A DNA stretch of 64,000 nt from positions 36,908 through 100,907 of the forward strand of contig WTGF01000069.1 in the NCBI GenBank assembly GCA_011525385.1, read 5' to 3'. Source of the stretch: Chloroflexota bacterium (GTDB lineage Bacteria > Chloroflexota > Anaerolineae > Aggregatilineales > Phototrophicaceae). Numbering within the stretch: the first letter of the stretch is position 1; every line of letters starts with the position of its first letter. Both the position numbers and the translations under genes were made by a program. This document shows positions 26,368 through 35,565 of the stretch, piece after piece. The notes below the pieces were generated by a model that worked only from the letters and a program-made list of their open reading frames with translations, ran no database searches and was not told where the DNA came from.

Positions 26368-27255
26368 TTGACCAAGATCAAGCGGATAGGCATTCTCGCG
26401 CATCCCTCGCGTCCGGATACGCACCCGGTCGCGCGGGATATCGCCAAGATCCTCTGTCAGCGCGGGATCGCGAATTGGCTTTACACCATTTGGGACGAAG
26501 ACAGCGTCGTAAACGACGTGGCGGAAGCCGATATTGTGATGGCGATCGGCGGTGACGGCGCCATGCTGCGCGCGGGACGTGTCTGCGCCGAACATGATGT
26601 GCCGGTTTTGGGCATCAATATGGGCTGGCTGGGTTTCCTGACCGAGATCAAGAGCCCTGACGATTGGCAAAGCGGGCTGGATCAATTGCTCTGCGGCGAC
26701 TACTGGATTGAAGAACGCATGATGCTGCGCGCGACCTTGCTGCAGGACAGGCACACCGAACTGAGCAGCCATAACGCGCTCAACGACGTCGTCATCAGCG
26801 GCAGCGTCTTCGGGCGCATGGTGCAGATCAACAGCTATATCGACAAACACTGGGCGACCACCTACAACGCCGATGCCTTGATCATCTCAACGCCGACCGG
26901 CTCGACAGCATATGCGCTGGCGACCGGCGGTCCCATCCTGCCGCCAGAACTGCGCAATATCCTGATGGTGCCAATGGCGCCGCATTTGAGCATGGAGCGG
27001 CCGATTGTGCTGTCGCGCGGCGCCGTTGTCGATATCGAACCGACGCGCGAAAACCGACATCAGGTCGTGTTGACCGTTGACGGACGCGTGGTCGCGGAAC
27101 TGTCGGAAAACCAGCACATTTGCATCACATCTGCCGAGCCGGTCAGCAAATTCGCGCGCCTGCGCGACCGCAACTATTTTTATCGTTCCCTGCTCGATCG
27201 CATGGAGCCGCGCATCAATCGGCACGGTCCGCGGCGCATGACATTCGACGAATAA
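26368..27255 (+). CDS. nadK: NAD kinase
   Basis: NadK phosphorylates NAD to NADP and is the only de novo source of NADP. The 295-residue protein has the catalytic GGDGAML motif at residues 61-67, GINMGWLGFLTEI, the HNALNDVVISGS block (the counterpart of the NE/D motif), and TPTGSTAYALATGGPI, all diagnostic. Translation appears to start at a TTG at 26368 giving TKIKRIGILAHPSR; no nearby in-frame ATG fits. It begins a run of housekeeping genes with a B-box protein and recN, all on the plus strand. Confidence 0.95.
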   Translation: MTKIKRIGILAHPSRPDTHPVARDIAKILCQRGIANWLYTIWDEDSVVNDVAEADIVMAIGGDGAMLRAGRVCAEHDVPVLGINMGWLGFLTEIKSPDDWQSGLDQLLCGDYWIEERMMLRATLLQDRHTELSSHNALNDVVISGSVFGRMVQINSYIDKHWATTYNADALIISTPTGSTAYALATGGPILPPELRNILMVPMAPHLSMERPIVLSRGAVVDIEPTRENRHQVVLTVDGRVVAELSENQHICITSAEPVSKFARLRDRNYFYRSLLDRMEPRINRHGPRRMTFDE

Positions 27256-27292
27256 CGTTCGGCGAATGCGAGTCAAAAGGATACAAGCAGTC

Positions 27293-27802
27293 ATGAGCGA
27301 AAACGTACCGGACATCCCCTTCAACAGTGACATTCACTACTGTGCCGTACACCCGGAGCGAGACACCGAGTTGCGCTGCAACCGCTGCGAACGTTACATG
27401 TGCGTCGATTGCGCCAAAAGAACGCCAGTGGGCTACACTTGCCGCCAATGCGTGCGCAACCACGAGAACAAGTTTTTCGAAGGAACCTCGCTGGACTACG
27501 CCATAGTCGCTGTGGTGGGCCTGATAGGCGGAGCGATCGCTGCCTTCGTCACTACGCTGGTTGGCGGGATTTTGCTCTTGGGCATCGTGATCGCGCCGGC
27601 GCTGGGAGGCATGATCGCGCAGATCGCCCTGCAGGTGACCGGCCGCAGACGCGGGCGCTACAGCGGCGCCGTGTGCGCGGCTGGCGTACTGATAGGCGGC
27701 TTGGCCGCAGGGCTGCTTTTGACAGGTCTGGGAATCTTCACACTGATTTACCTGGCGCTGGCTACATCTGCCGCATTCGCCCGCTTCAAGGTGTCCATCT
27801 AA
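27293..27802 (+). CDS. B-box zinc-finger membrane protein
   Basis: A 169-residue protein. Residues 16-57 form a B-box-like zinc-binding domain with Cys/His ligands in the order YCAVH, RCNRCERYMCVDCAK, YTCRQC. The rest is hydrophobic with about three membrane helices (AIVAVVGLIGGAIAAFVTTLVG, GIVIAPALGGMIAQI and GVLIGGLAAGLLLTGLG). In other bacteria this zinc finger precedes rhomboid proteases or small membrane domains; no rhomboid catalytic GxSx motif is seen here. The ATG at 27293 was chosen over 27266 because the extra residues are not typical. Function unknown. Confidence 0.78.
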   Translation: MSENVPDIPFNSDIHYCAVHPERDTELRCNRCERYMCVDCAKRTPVGYTCRQCVRNHENKFFEGTSLDYAIVAVVGLIGGAIAAFVTTLVGGILLLGIVIAPALGGMIAQIALQVTGRRRGRYSGAVCAAGVLIGGLAAGLLLTGLGIFTLIYLALATSAAFARFKVSI

Positions 27803-27841
27803 AACGCAGGCTATAACGGACAGCGATTTGACCGTTCATCT

Positions 27842-29599
27842 ATGTTAGAAGAACTGCGCATCAGCAATTTTGCCGTCATTGACGAGTTGGAGCTTTCCTT
27901 TGGCCCCGGCTTCAATGTCATCACCGGAGAAACGGGCGCCGGCAAGTCGATCCTGATTGACGCCGTTGAATTGCTCCTCGGCGCGAAAGCCGATCCAGCC
28001 TTCGTCCGCGGCGGGACAGAGCGCTGCAGCATTGAAGGCTTCATCACGCTGGACGGACGCAATCGAAGCGCAATCGAGGCAGTGCTGGAGCGCGAAGATC
28101 TGCTTGATGAGGATACCGGGTATCTCAGCATCCAGCGCGAGATACGTCAGCGCGGCCGTTCCAGCGCGCGCGTCAATGGTGTGGCGGTCAACTCGGCATT
28201 GTTGCGGGAGATCGGTCAAATGCTATTCGATATCCATGGCCAAAGCGAACATCTGTCGCTGTTTCGCCCCCGGCATCATATTGATCTGCTCGATCGCTAC
28301 GCGGATTTGCTGGATGTCCGCGATGGATTGGCAACGCTGGTACAAGACTTGACCGCTGCGCAAGGCGAGATACGCCTGATGCGCGAAGACAAGGAAAGTC
28401 TAAAGCGTCGAGCAGACTTGCTCCGTCACGAAATTCAAGAGATCAGCGCCGCCGCGTTGGAGCCCGACGAGGAAGCCGCTCTGCTGGCCGAGCGACAGCG
28501 CTTGGCCAACAGCGAGCAGCTGGCGACGCTGGCGCGGGAATGCGCGCAATTGCTCAATGGCGACGATCGCGGCGCGGAGCTACCACTGGTCGACGGTTTG
28601 ATGCAAGTCGCAGCCTCGCTGTCCAAGCTGGCGCAGATTGATGCCGACTTGAGCGACGAGCGCCTCTTGGCCGAGGACTTGACACAGGGGGCACAAGATC
28701 TGGCGCTGACAATAGCGCGCTATGCCGACGAAATCGAATTCAATCCCGCCCGCCTGGACGAATTGGAAGAAAGGCTGGAATTGATTCGCTCGCTCAAGCG
28801 GCGTTTTCAAGCGGCGGATATCGCCGGCATTCTGTCTTACGCGGCCGAGGCCACAAAAGAACTGGATACCATTGACCAGGGCGAAGAACGCCTGGTTGAG
28901 CTGCGGCTGCGAGAGCGGCGTCTGCTGGTTCAAATTGGCGATATCAGCCTGCGCCTAAGCGGCGCGCGCGCCGAGGCCGGCAGGGAACTTGCCAGCGCGG
29001 TCATGCGCGAACTAGAGGAATTGCGCATGGAGGGGACTCGTTTTGAGGTGCGTCTGGCACAGGCAGAACATCCGTCGGGCTGCATCGTCGGCGACAAGCG
29101 TTACAAATTCGATGGCAAAGGCATGGACGATGTCGAATTCATGCTGAGCGCCAACCCCGGGCAGCCGCCCCTGCCCTTGGCGAAAGTAGCTTCCGGCGGA
29201 GAAGCGGCGCGCATCATGCTGGCGCTGAAACGCGTGCTCACCGCCGCCGATCAGACGCCGACCTTGATCTTTGATGAGGTCGATCAGGGTATCGGCGGGC
29301 GCATTGGCGCTGTCGTCGGGGAGAAGCTCTGGGCGCTGTCGCGCGCGCACCAAGTCCTCTGCGTGACGCATCTGCCGCAATTGGCCACTTACGCCGATAT
29401 CCATTTCCGCGCTCATAAGGATGCGGCGGGCGCGGGGGTATCAACAAGGGTGCGTGCGCTCAGCGATGACGAGGCGCGCATCGGCGAACTGGCGGAGATG
29501 CTGGGGACGGCCGGCGCGGCTGGTATGCAGTCGGCGCGGGAGCTTCTGGCCGCGGCGCGGGGGCGAAAAGCTGCCATGGTCGCTGGTTCACGCAGTTAA
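27842..29599 (+). CDS. recN: DNA repair protein RecN
   Basis: RecN is an SMC-like ATPase that acts early at DNA double-strand breaks. The 585-residue protein starts MLEELRISNFAVIDELEL, has Walker A GETGAGKS at residues 29-36, long coiled-coil arms over about 160-380, the family block FMLSANPGQPPLPLAKVASGGE with the ABC-like signature, Walker B TLIFDEVDQGIGGR and the switch segment VLCVTHLPQLATYAD. Length and order are standard. It lies 39 bp after the B-box gene and is probably co-transcribed with nadK. No obvious SOS box is seen in this short gap. Confidence 0.97.
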   Translation: MLEELRISNFAVIDELELSFGPGFNVITGETGAGKSILIDAVELLLGAKADPAFVRGGTERCSIEGFITLDGRNRSAIEAVLEREDLLDEDTGYLSIQREIRQRGRSSARVNGVAVNSALLREIGQMLFDIHGQSEHLSLFRPRHHIDLLDRYADLLDVRDGLATLVQDLTAAQGEIRLMREDKESLKRRADLLRHEIQEISAAALEPDEEAALLAERQRLANSEQLATLARECAQLLNGDDRGAELPLVDGLMQVAASLSKLAQIDADLSDERLLAEDLTQGAQDLALTIARYADEIEFNPARLDELEERLELIRSLKRRFQAADIAGILSYAAEATKELDTIDQGEERLVELRLRERRLLVQIGDISLRLSGARAEAGRELASAVMRELEELRMEGTRFEVRLAQAEHPSGCIVGDKRYKFDGKGMDDVEFMLSANPGQPPLPLAKVASGGEAARIMLALKRVLTAADQTPTLIFDEVDQGIGGRIGAVVGEKLWALSRAHQVLCVTHLPQLATYADIHFRAHKDAAGAGVSTRVRALSDDEARIGELAEMLGTAGAAGMQSARELLAAARGRKAAMVAGSRS

Positions 29600-29731
29600 G
29601 TCAAATGCCTTCCAATGGGCTGCCGTCTCATTTGCAAAGGTCCGCCATCACAGCCCTAATGTGCGCGCGTGTAAGATTTTCCGCCCGCCGTTCGTCCAAA
29701 GGATATAAAGACAGAATCTGGAGCGGCGGCC

Positions 29732-30028
29732 ATGTCTCAAGAACCTGATGGCGATCAACTGGAAAAACTCGTCGATTTCATCCTCCACGCCCCGGCCGAC
29801 GAAACCTTGATCAAAATGGACTGCAATGACTGCTGCGAAAAGATCACGCAGTTGGCTGAACAGGTCGCGAACGGCGCCGATCTCAACGAGATTTTGCCCG
29901 AAATGAAAAAGTTCATGCATTACTGGGGCGATTGCCGCGAAGAATTTGAGGCGCTGGTGGCGGTCATTCAGCGAGAAAAGGCGCTCGAAGGTTTTGACTT
30001 TTCCGCACCGCCCAGTTGGCAGGACTAA
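29732..30028 (+). CDS. Hypothetical acidic protein, 98 residues
   Basis: Not recognised. The 98-residue protein is acidic and probably all-helical. It contains MDCNDCCEKITQLAEQVANG, with three closely spaced cysteines that could bind metal, and a fourth cysteine in YWGDCREEFEAL. This layout resembles small helical zinc-binding modules found in some anti-sigma-like proteins, but no membrane helix follows. The start has a GGAG site 11 bases upstream. It lies between recN and trxB in the same direction. Confidence 0.65.
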   Translation: MSQEPDGDQLEKLVDFILHAPADETLIKMDCNDCCEKITQLAEQVANGADLNEILPEMKKFMHYWGDCREEFEALVAVIQREKALEGFDFSAPPSWQD

Positions 30029-30144
30029 TCTGCCCGCACGAGAAGATCACAGTCAAGAGCCAGCATCGCCAATTGAAAGCACTTCTTTAAGCAAATATTC
30101 CCTCTTCGTATTCGTCGTACAGCAAGATTCATGAGGAAATAAGT

Positions 30145-31116
30145 ATGAAAAAGGAACGCGTTGTCATCATAGGTTCCGGTCCCGCCGGTTTGACCGCGGC
30201 GCTCTATACCGCCCGCGCCCAATTGGCGCCGGTCGTAATCGCGGGCAATCAATTGGGCGGGCAAGTCGCCATTACCCACGAGATTGAAAACTATCCAGGA
30301 TTCCCCGATGGCTTGAGCGGACCGGAGTTAGTCGAACGCATGAAAGAACATGCCGAGAACTTCGGCGCCGCCGTCGAGTTCGATCTGGTCGAGAGCGTCG
30401 ACTTCAGCAATGGCTCGCCCTTCTACATTAAGACCTACGGCGAGGAGTACCTGGCCGATGCCGTCATCGTGACCATCGGCGCCGATCCGCGTAAGCTGGG
30501 CGTGCCGGGCGAAGAAGAATTCACTGGCACGGGCGTCAGCTATTGCGGCACCTGCGATGGATTTTTCTTCCGCGGCAAGGACATCGTCGTGGTCGGCGGC
30601 GGCGACTCGGCGCTGGAAGAAGGCATCTTCCTGACGCGCTTCGCAACCAGCGTCAATGTCATTCATCGCCGCGACGAACTGCGCGCTGGCATTCAATTGC
30701 AGACGCGCGCTTTCAATAACGAGAAGATCGACTTCACCTGGAATAGCGTGGTGGAAGAGATCATCGGCGATGCGGAAGGCGGTGTCAACGCCATTCGTCT
30801 GAAGAACGTCGTCACCGGCGAAGAGACCATTCAGCCGACCGAAGGCGTCTTCATCTTCATCGGGCACGACCCCAACAACGCCGTCTTCGGCGACCAGATC
30901 GCCCTGAACGAGAACGGCTATATCATCACCGATCAGCGCTATCGCACCAATGTGGAAGGCGTCTTCGCCGCGGGCGAGATTCAGGACGAGATTTGGCGTC
31001 AGGTCGCCACTTCGGTCGGCCAAGGGACTTCCGCGGCCATGTCCGCGATCCAGTGGCTGGAAGCCAATGAGGAACGCCTGCAAGTGCTCGACGCGCTGCC
31101 TGCGGCCGGGGATTGA
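30145..31116 (+). CDS. trxB: Thioredoxin reductase
   Basis: TrxB passes electrons from NADPH via FAD and a redox-active disulfide to thioredoxin. The 323-residue protein has the FAD-binding GSGPAGLTAALY at residues 10-21, QLGGQVAITHEIENYPGF, the active-site CGTC at 134-137, the NADPH-binding VVGGGDSALEEG, and the C-terminal FAD motif GVFAAGEIQDEIWRQVATSVGQG. Length matches the low-molecular-weight class. A typical TrxB has GD at the GEIQD position, where Glu-Ile is seen here. Thioredoxin itself is not encoded next to it. Confidence 0.93.
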   Translation: MKKERVVIIGSGPAGLTAALYTARAQLAPVVIAGNQLGGQVAITHEIENYPGFPDGLSGPELVERMKEHAENFGAAVEFDLVESVDFSNGSPFYIKTYGEEYLADAVIVTIGADPRKLGVPGEEEFTGTGVSYCGTCDGFFFRGKDIVVVGGGDSALEEGIFLTRFATSVNVIHRRDELRAGIQLQTRAFNNEKIDFTWNSVVEEIIGDAEGGVNAIRLKNVVTGEETIQPTEGVFIFIGHDPNNAVFGDQIALNENGYIITDQRYRTNVEGVFAAGEIQDEIWRQVATSVGQGTSAAMSAIQWLEANEERLQVLDALPAAGD

Positions 31117-31123
31117 GCCCAAG

Positions 31124-31984
31124 TCAACGATCCAACTCCCATGCGCCTCGCGTGAGCGCGGGACCCGGCGTCCGGTTTTGTCGGATCGGCTCGGCATCGC
31201 CTTGATAGCGCGGCCACAGGGGTTCTATGAGGTCCCGGTTCTGTTCGTACCAATCTGCCGGGATCTCTTTCTGCGCCAGGAAGGCCCGGATGCTTTCCGG
31301 CAGGTCGTCAAAGGCAGGATAGTACCAAAGCGTGATATTGGTCCGGCGCTGCAGCGAGCGGTTGCCATGCGCGGCGTGCAGCAGCCGCGCGCTGCCCATG
31401 ACCACGTCGCCCGCTTTCACCGGCACATCAACTTCGCCCTCGGCGCGCCGGTAGGCCAGGTGCGCCGGATCATCCATGCGACCCAGCGCCTCCCCATGGG
31501 CGTCTGGCAGCGCGTCGTGCAGGGTATGCCGCTTCAGATGCGAACCCGGGATCAGCCTCAGGCAACCGTTTTCCGGCGATGTATTCACCAGATAAATCAT
31601 CAAGAAGCATTGAATGATTTGCGGCGTATAGCTGATCGGATCGTCCCAAAAGCGCGCGTCCTGGTGCCAAAACAACGGCGGACTATCCGGCGGCTTGCTA
31701 ATCACGAATCCGCTCGTCCATTTGGGATTCTCAAAGCCGAGTCGCTTCAGCGCAGCCAGAATCGGTGGGTAGGCGACGAGCTCGGCCATGGGGGGCTCTT
31801 CGTAGACCGATAGCAGACTGCCTTGAGAACGATTCTCTTCAAAATGCGCGGCCGCTTGCCGTTCGAGCATTCTGTCCGTGATCGTTCTCAACTGCGCCAG
31901 CATTGGGGGCGCAATGATGTTTTCCAATATACAGAAGCCGTCGCGCTCCAGTTGCCGCCGTTTACCGGGGTAGTCGCCGTTCAC
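31124..31984 (-). CDS. Phytanoyl-CoA dioxygenase (PhyH) family protein
   Basis: A 286-residue Fe(II)/2-oxoglutarate-dependent dioxygenase. It opens with QLERDGFCILENIIAP, the usual family start, carries the iron-binding HxD motif at His107-Gln-Asp109 (LFWHQDARFW), then PENGCLRLIPGSH, and the distal histidine near residue 210 (RLLHAAHGN) followed by an Arg for 2-oxoglutarate. Translation starts at a GTG at 31984. It is the last gene of a minus-strand unit with a glycosidase, a peptidase and a sugar importer; the hydroxylated substrate is unknown but may derive from the imported compound. Gene end is close to convergent trxB. Confidence 0.88.
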   Translation of the reverse strand: MNGDYPGKRRQLERDGFCILENIIAPPMLAQLRTITDRMLERQAAAHFEENRSQGSLLSVYEEPPMAELVAYPPILAALKRLGFENPKWTSGFVISKPPDSPPLFWHQDARFWDDPISYTPQIIQCFLMIYLVNTSPENGCLRLIPGSHLKRHTLHDALPDAHGEALGRMDDPAHLAYRRAEGEVDVPVKAGDVVMGSARLLHAAHGNRSLQRRTNITLWYYPAFDDLPESIRAFLAQKEIPADWYEQNRDLIEPLWPRYQGDAEPIRQNRTPGPALTRGAWELDR

Positions 31985-32052
31985 AAGCCTGGCACTCCCT
32001 TCATTGTGAAACCGCTCGCGAGCATGCGCGATTCACAGCCCCGTCCCAGCTG

Positions 32053-34182
32053 CTAATCAATCACCAGCAGCACATGATAGGCGACTTGTGAAAGCTGAAT
32101 CGAGAGCAGGCCAGCACTCTGCTGCCAGGTCATTTCTGATGGATCGCCGAGCGCGACAACCGACCGTGCCGCGCTTTGGAGATTGACCTCGACCACAACT
32201 TCGGTGCTGGGAATTGTCTCGTTGATGGGCAAACGCGTCTCGTCGCGGACACTGTTGACCAGGTGGATCAGGGTGCGCTGGCCCTGCTTGAAGGCCGTCA
32301 GCGCCAGCACGTCGCTGGCGTTGCGCAGGCGTACCGGTGGCGCCGCCGCCGCTGTCCAGTCGACCGCAGACCGTATCAGCTTACGGAAATCGGGAATACC
32401 GTATTCCAAGTAGCGCACGCCAATGGGCGTAGTGAAGAGCGCGGATCGACCGCCCCCACCCGACGACTTGGTCAGCACAGCAGGCGGTCCGATTTCGTCG
32501 CCGAGCGGACCGTAATGCACTTCCGATGCACCTTGCACATGAGCGACAGCTTGCGCGCCATCTGGCTCGACGACGACTTGCATACCCATGGTTGGCAGGC
32601 GCTTGCCAGTGGGAATATCCGCCAGCAAGGGATGTGCAGCCGTCATCAGCATGTAGATGTCAAGCTCAAAAGGCAGCGTTTCGCCGCTGTATGTTACGCC
32701 GAAGACCTTAGCCAAGTCATCACCCTGCGCGCGCGCGCCCGTCGCGTCGTACATGCCGGATTCATAGGACGCGATCAGGCCGCCTCCCGCCGCAACAAAG
32801 GCGCGTACCGCCGCCTTGCATTCGGCGGATAAACAACTGGCGTTGGGGAGGATCAGCGTCTGATACCGATTAATCCCGGCGCAAAGGTCGGATTCCGTAA
32901 TCACATCAAAGAGGATCTTTTCTTGCAGCAGCGCTTTGGCGAATCCTTTGAGTTCTCCCAATTGCGCGGGCTTCCCTGCGCGATAGTCGAAGCGTTCCAC
33001 ACTCGTCTGCGAATAGAGCAGCGCGACATAAGGGATGCTCTGGCGATCGCGCAGGTATGGCGCCAGCGCCTCCGCCTCGGCGAAGCGCTCATAGACGCGG
33101 TCCCAGGCCGGCTGATCGACCTGATCAGGATAATAACGCGCGAAGAGCAGCGCGGCGTTATTCGCCAGCAGTTCGGCCGTTGACAGGCGCAATTCCGCCT
33201 CGCTCAGACCATACAAGTCGAAAGGAGATTGCGCCATCATGCTCAAGACCAGGATCTGCTTGCCTTTGGCCACAGCCCCCACATAGCGCAGCGCCACACC
33301 GTACCACCAGAGCGGCTCGCCGACGCTGGCGCGGTAAAGCTCCATGTGAACGACATCGCCAGTCTCGGCGGTGCGCGCCATGTCATCGGCGTGGGCCATG
33401 GGCACATGCCAGGAAACGCCAAAGCGCTCGCGATAGTACGAGGGAATGGGAGGCGCGCCGGAAAGTTGAGTCATTTCTCCGCGCAAGCTCGCCAATGGGA
33501 AGGCGCCTTGAAAGAAGACACAGCGATTGTCTCGCTTCGCCACATCGTAAAGCGACTGACGCCAGCCGGCGATCTGATCGTAGCGCCAAGCAAGGAATTG
33601 CTGAAAAACAGGATCGTCCCATTTTTCATCCGTCGGCAAGGGCAGTCCAAACTCCGCTTCAAAGGCGCGGCGGCAGGCTGGACTCGCCGACCAGCTCTGG
33701 TAGCTCGGTTCATCGAAATAGAAACCATCTACGTCGTAATTGTCGCCGATCTCGCGCACGATCGAAGCGAAATAATCGCGGTAGGGACTGAGCGGATCCA
33801 TGGCCACCGAGTTATAGGCTGCGTCCCAGCTCGTGACGCGGCCGTCAGCTTTGCGCTGCGCCCAATCCGGATGCGCGAAGTACAGGTCGCGATTGCCCCA
33901 GATCGAAGCCAAATACGCGACCACTTTCTGGCCATTGTCGTGGGCGGTCTCGACAGCGTCGGCCAGTAGATCGCGCTCGCCCAAGCCAGGATAAAGGGGC
34001 GCGATCTTGCTCTGGTAGAAGGCGGACCCGCCCGGATAGTAACCGGTAGAAAAAACCACCAGGGTATTCACATGTCCGCGGGCTGTCTCGTTCACGATGC
34101 CTTTGACATCAATGGTCGCGACATCAGACGCGGGAAACTCCAGCGTGACGGCGCGCAGGGGTTCGTCCCACCAGTTTGACAT
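32053..34182 (-). CDS. Predicted glycoside hydrolase with beta-galactosidase-trimerisation-like domain
   Basis: A 709-residue protein without signal peptide. Residues about 20-330 resemble the TIM-barrel hypothetical glycosyl hydrolase 6 (GHL6) group, with VFSTGYYPGGSAFY, KVVAYLASIWGN, and the likely catalytic segment DVDGFYFDEPSYQSW. Residues about 370-560 resemble the glutamine-amidotransferase-like trimerisation domain of GH42 beta-galactosidases (VALLYSQTSVERFDY, LILPNASCLSAECKAAVRAFVAAGGGLIASYE). A beta-rich domain ends the protein. It likely acts on an imported glycoside in the cytoplasm. The ATG at 34182 has GGAGAG just upstream and follows the M20 stop by 10 bp. Confidence 0.78.
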   Translation of the reverse strand: MSNWWDEPLRAVTLEFPASDVATIDVKGIVNETARGHVNTLVVFSTGYYPGGSAFYQSKIAPLYPGLGERDLLADAVETAHDNGQKVVAYLASIWGNRDLYFAHPDWAQRKADGRVTSWDAAYNSVAMDPLSPYRDYFASIVREIGDNYDVDGFYFDEPSYQSWSASPACRRAFEAEFGLPLPTDEKWDDPVFQQFLAWRYDQIAGWRQSLYDVAKRDNRCVFFQGAFPLASLRGEMTQLSGAPPIPSYYRERFGVSWHVPMAHADDMARTAETGDVVHMELYRASVGEPLWWYGVALRYVGAVAKGKQILVLSMMAQSPFDLYGLSEAELRLSTAELLANNAALLFARYYPDQVDQPAWDRVYERFAEAEALAPYLRDRQSIPYVALLYSQTSVERFDYRAGKPAQLGELKGFAKALLQEKILFDVITESDLCAGINRYQTLILPNASCLSAECKAAVRAFVAAGGGLIASYESGMYDATGARAQGDDLAKVFGVTYSGETLPFELDIYMLMTAAHPLLADIPTGKRLPTMGMQVVVEPDGAQAVAHVQGASEVHYGPLGDEIGPPAVLTKSSGGGGRSALFTTPIGVRYLEYGIPDFRKLIRSAVDWTAAAAPPVRLRNASDVLALTAFKQGQRTLIHLVNSVRDETRLPINETIPSTEVVVEVNLQSAARSVVALGDPSEMTWQQSAGLLSIQLSQVAYHVLLVID

Positions 34183-34192
34183 AATGCTCTCC

Positions 34193-35455
34193 TTATGACG
34201 CGACGCCGCACCAATCGACGGCCATGCGCGCCAAAACGCGGGCGCAGTCGATAACCTGCTCGAATTCGATATATTCGTCGGTGCTATGGATCATCGCGCC
34301 GGAGGGTCCGAATAGGACTGACGGCGTATCGCCGTATAGAACAGGCAGGCGTAGGTCGCAGCCGCCCGAACCACCGACTTTCACATCATGCCCGGTCACG
34401 GACTTGGCCGCCGCGTTCAAAGCGCCGACCATGGGATGTTCGGGATCTATCTGCGCGGAATCGAACCATAAGCCGAACCATTCGATCTGTAGCGGATGAT
34501 CGGCGAACCAGGGGTCTTTCTGCGACCATTCCAGGATGAACTCTTTGAAGTCGGCTTTGATCTTGTGGATGTCTTCGCCGGGCAAGCATTCAATCGAACC
34601 TTCCAGGATCGCTTGCGAGGCGATGGTCGAGGGCCATTCGCCGGCGACTATCTTGCAGATGCCGGTCGGTACCTTGGTATTGTATATCTCGTCATAGAGC
34701 GGATGCGATACCTGCGATTCGCGCATGATCGAGTAGGCTTCGACGGCGTGAAAAACCTCAAATGACTTGGTGATGGGGTTAGTCAGTTCGTGCTTGTATT
34801 CGATCCCGCCTTCTTCGCCCGGTACTGTGATGCGGAAGAATTGCGCGCCGCGGTTGGAGATGCCCATTTTGTCCAGCCCGGTCGGTTCGGTGAAGATACA
34901 GGCATCGGCGCTGTAGCCGCGCATGACCGATGCCAGAGTGCCGTTGCCGCCGGCTTCTTCGTCAACCACGCATTCGACAATGACATCGCCCTGAAGCTGG
35001 ATGCCGGCGGATTGCAGCGCCAGCACGCACAGGACGTTGCTGACGACGCCGCCTTTCATATCGGCGCTACCCCGCCCGTAAATCTTCCCGTCGACGTATT
35101 CTCCGCTCCAGGGACCGTATTGCCAGAGTTCCGGCGGACCGATAGGCACCACGTCGGTATGACCGTTGAATTTGAGGGATTTACCGCCGCCAGCCCCGTG
35201 ATAAACACCTACCACATTGGGGCGCTCGGCATAAGAGAATCCCGTGGGCACGAAGGCTGGATGCGCCGCGAGTTCATCGTCGTCGGGTATCCAACGGTCG
35301 ACATCAAGACCCATCGAGAGCAATTGACGTTCCAGCACATCCTGGCATGGCAACTCCTCTCCTTCCAGCGAGGGGATGCGGACCAGTTCCTGCAGGAGAT
35401 GCAGTGCGTCCGCTCGATGCTTTTCAATGGCTTGGTCGAGTTGGTCATAGAGCAT
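34193..35455 (-). CDS. M20-family metallopeptidase/deacylase (ArgE/DapE/ACY1-like)
   Basis: A 420-residue cytosolic enzyme of the M20 zinc family, which hydrolyses N-acyl amino acids or related amides. Visible motifs are FNGHTDVVPIG (zinc-binding His, catalytic Asp), GRGSADMKGGVVS (bridging Asp), VVDEEAGGNGT (Glu-Glu pair), EPTGLDKMGI, and a late GGSGGCDLRLP. The frame stays open to 36160 across the next permease gene, but the true start is the ATG at 35455, where the family's N-terminal helix (LYDQLDQAIEKH) begins. It lies between a CUT1 importer and a glycosidase, so its substrate may be an acylated sugar or amino acid. Confidence 0.9.
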   Translation of the reverse strand: MLYDQLDQAIEKHRADALHLLQELVRIPSLEGEELPCQDVLERQLLSMGLDVDRWIPDDDELAAHPAFVPTGFSYAERPNVVGVYHGAGGGKSLKFNGHTDVVPIGPPELWQYGPWSGEYVDGKIYGRGSADMKGGVVSNVLCVLALQSAGIQLQGDVIVECVVDEEAGGNGTLASVMRGYSADACIFTEPTGLDKMGISNRGAQFFRITVPGEEGGIEYKHELTNPITKSFEVFHAVEAYSIMRESQVSHPLYDEIYNTKVPTGICKIVAGEWPSTIASQAILEGSIECLPGEDIHKIKADFKEFILEWSQKDPWFADHPLQIEWFGLWFDSAQIDPEHPMVGALNAAAKSVTGHDVKVGGSGGCDLRLPVLYGDTPSVLFGPSGAMIHSTDEYIEFEQVIDCARVLARMAVDWCGVAS

Positions 35456-35476
35456 AGATGCTTTTCCTTTCTTGCC

Positions 35477-35505
35477 TAACCCTCCCCTATAGCATCGGAG
35501 AGGTG
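35477..35505 (-). repeat. Dispersed palindromic element, copy between permease and M20 genes
   Basis: Read on the minus strand it is CCTCTCCGATGCTATAGGGG followed by AGGGTTAG, close to copies at 43393-43422 (plus) and 61083-61110 (minus). The consensus is a CCTCTCC arm, an ATGCTAT centre and a GGGGAGGG arm. It is an intergenic hairpin. Confidence 0.6.
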
Positions 35506-35565
35506 TCCCAAATGTAGCTCCCGCATTGGGCAACTGCCGTTTCCGTATCAGGCATTTTGGCTTTG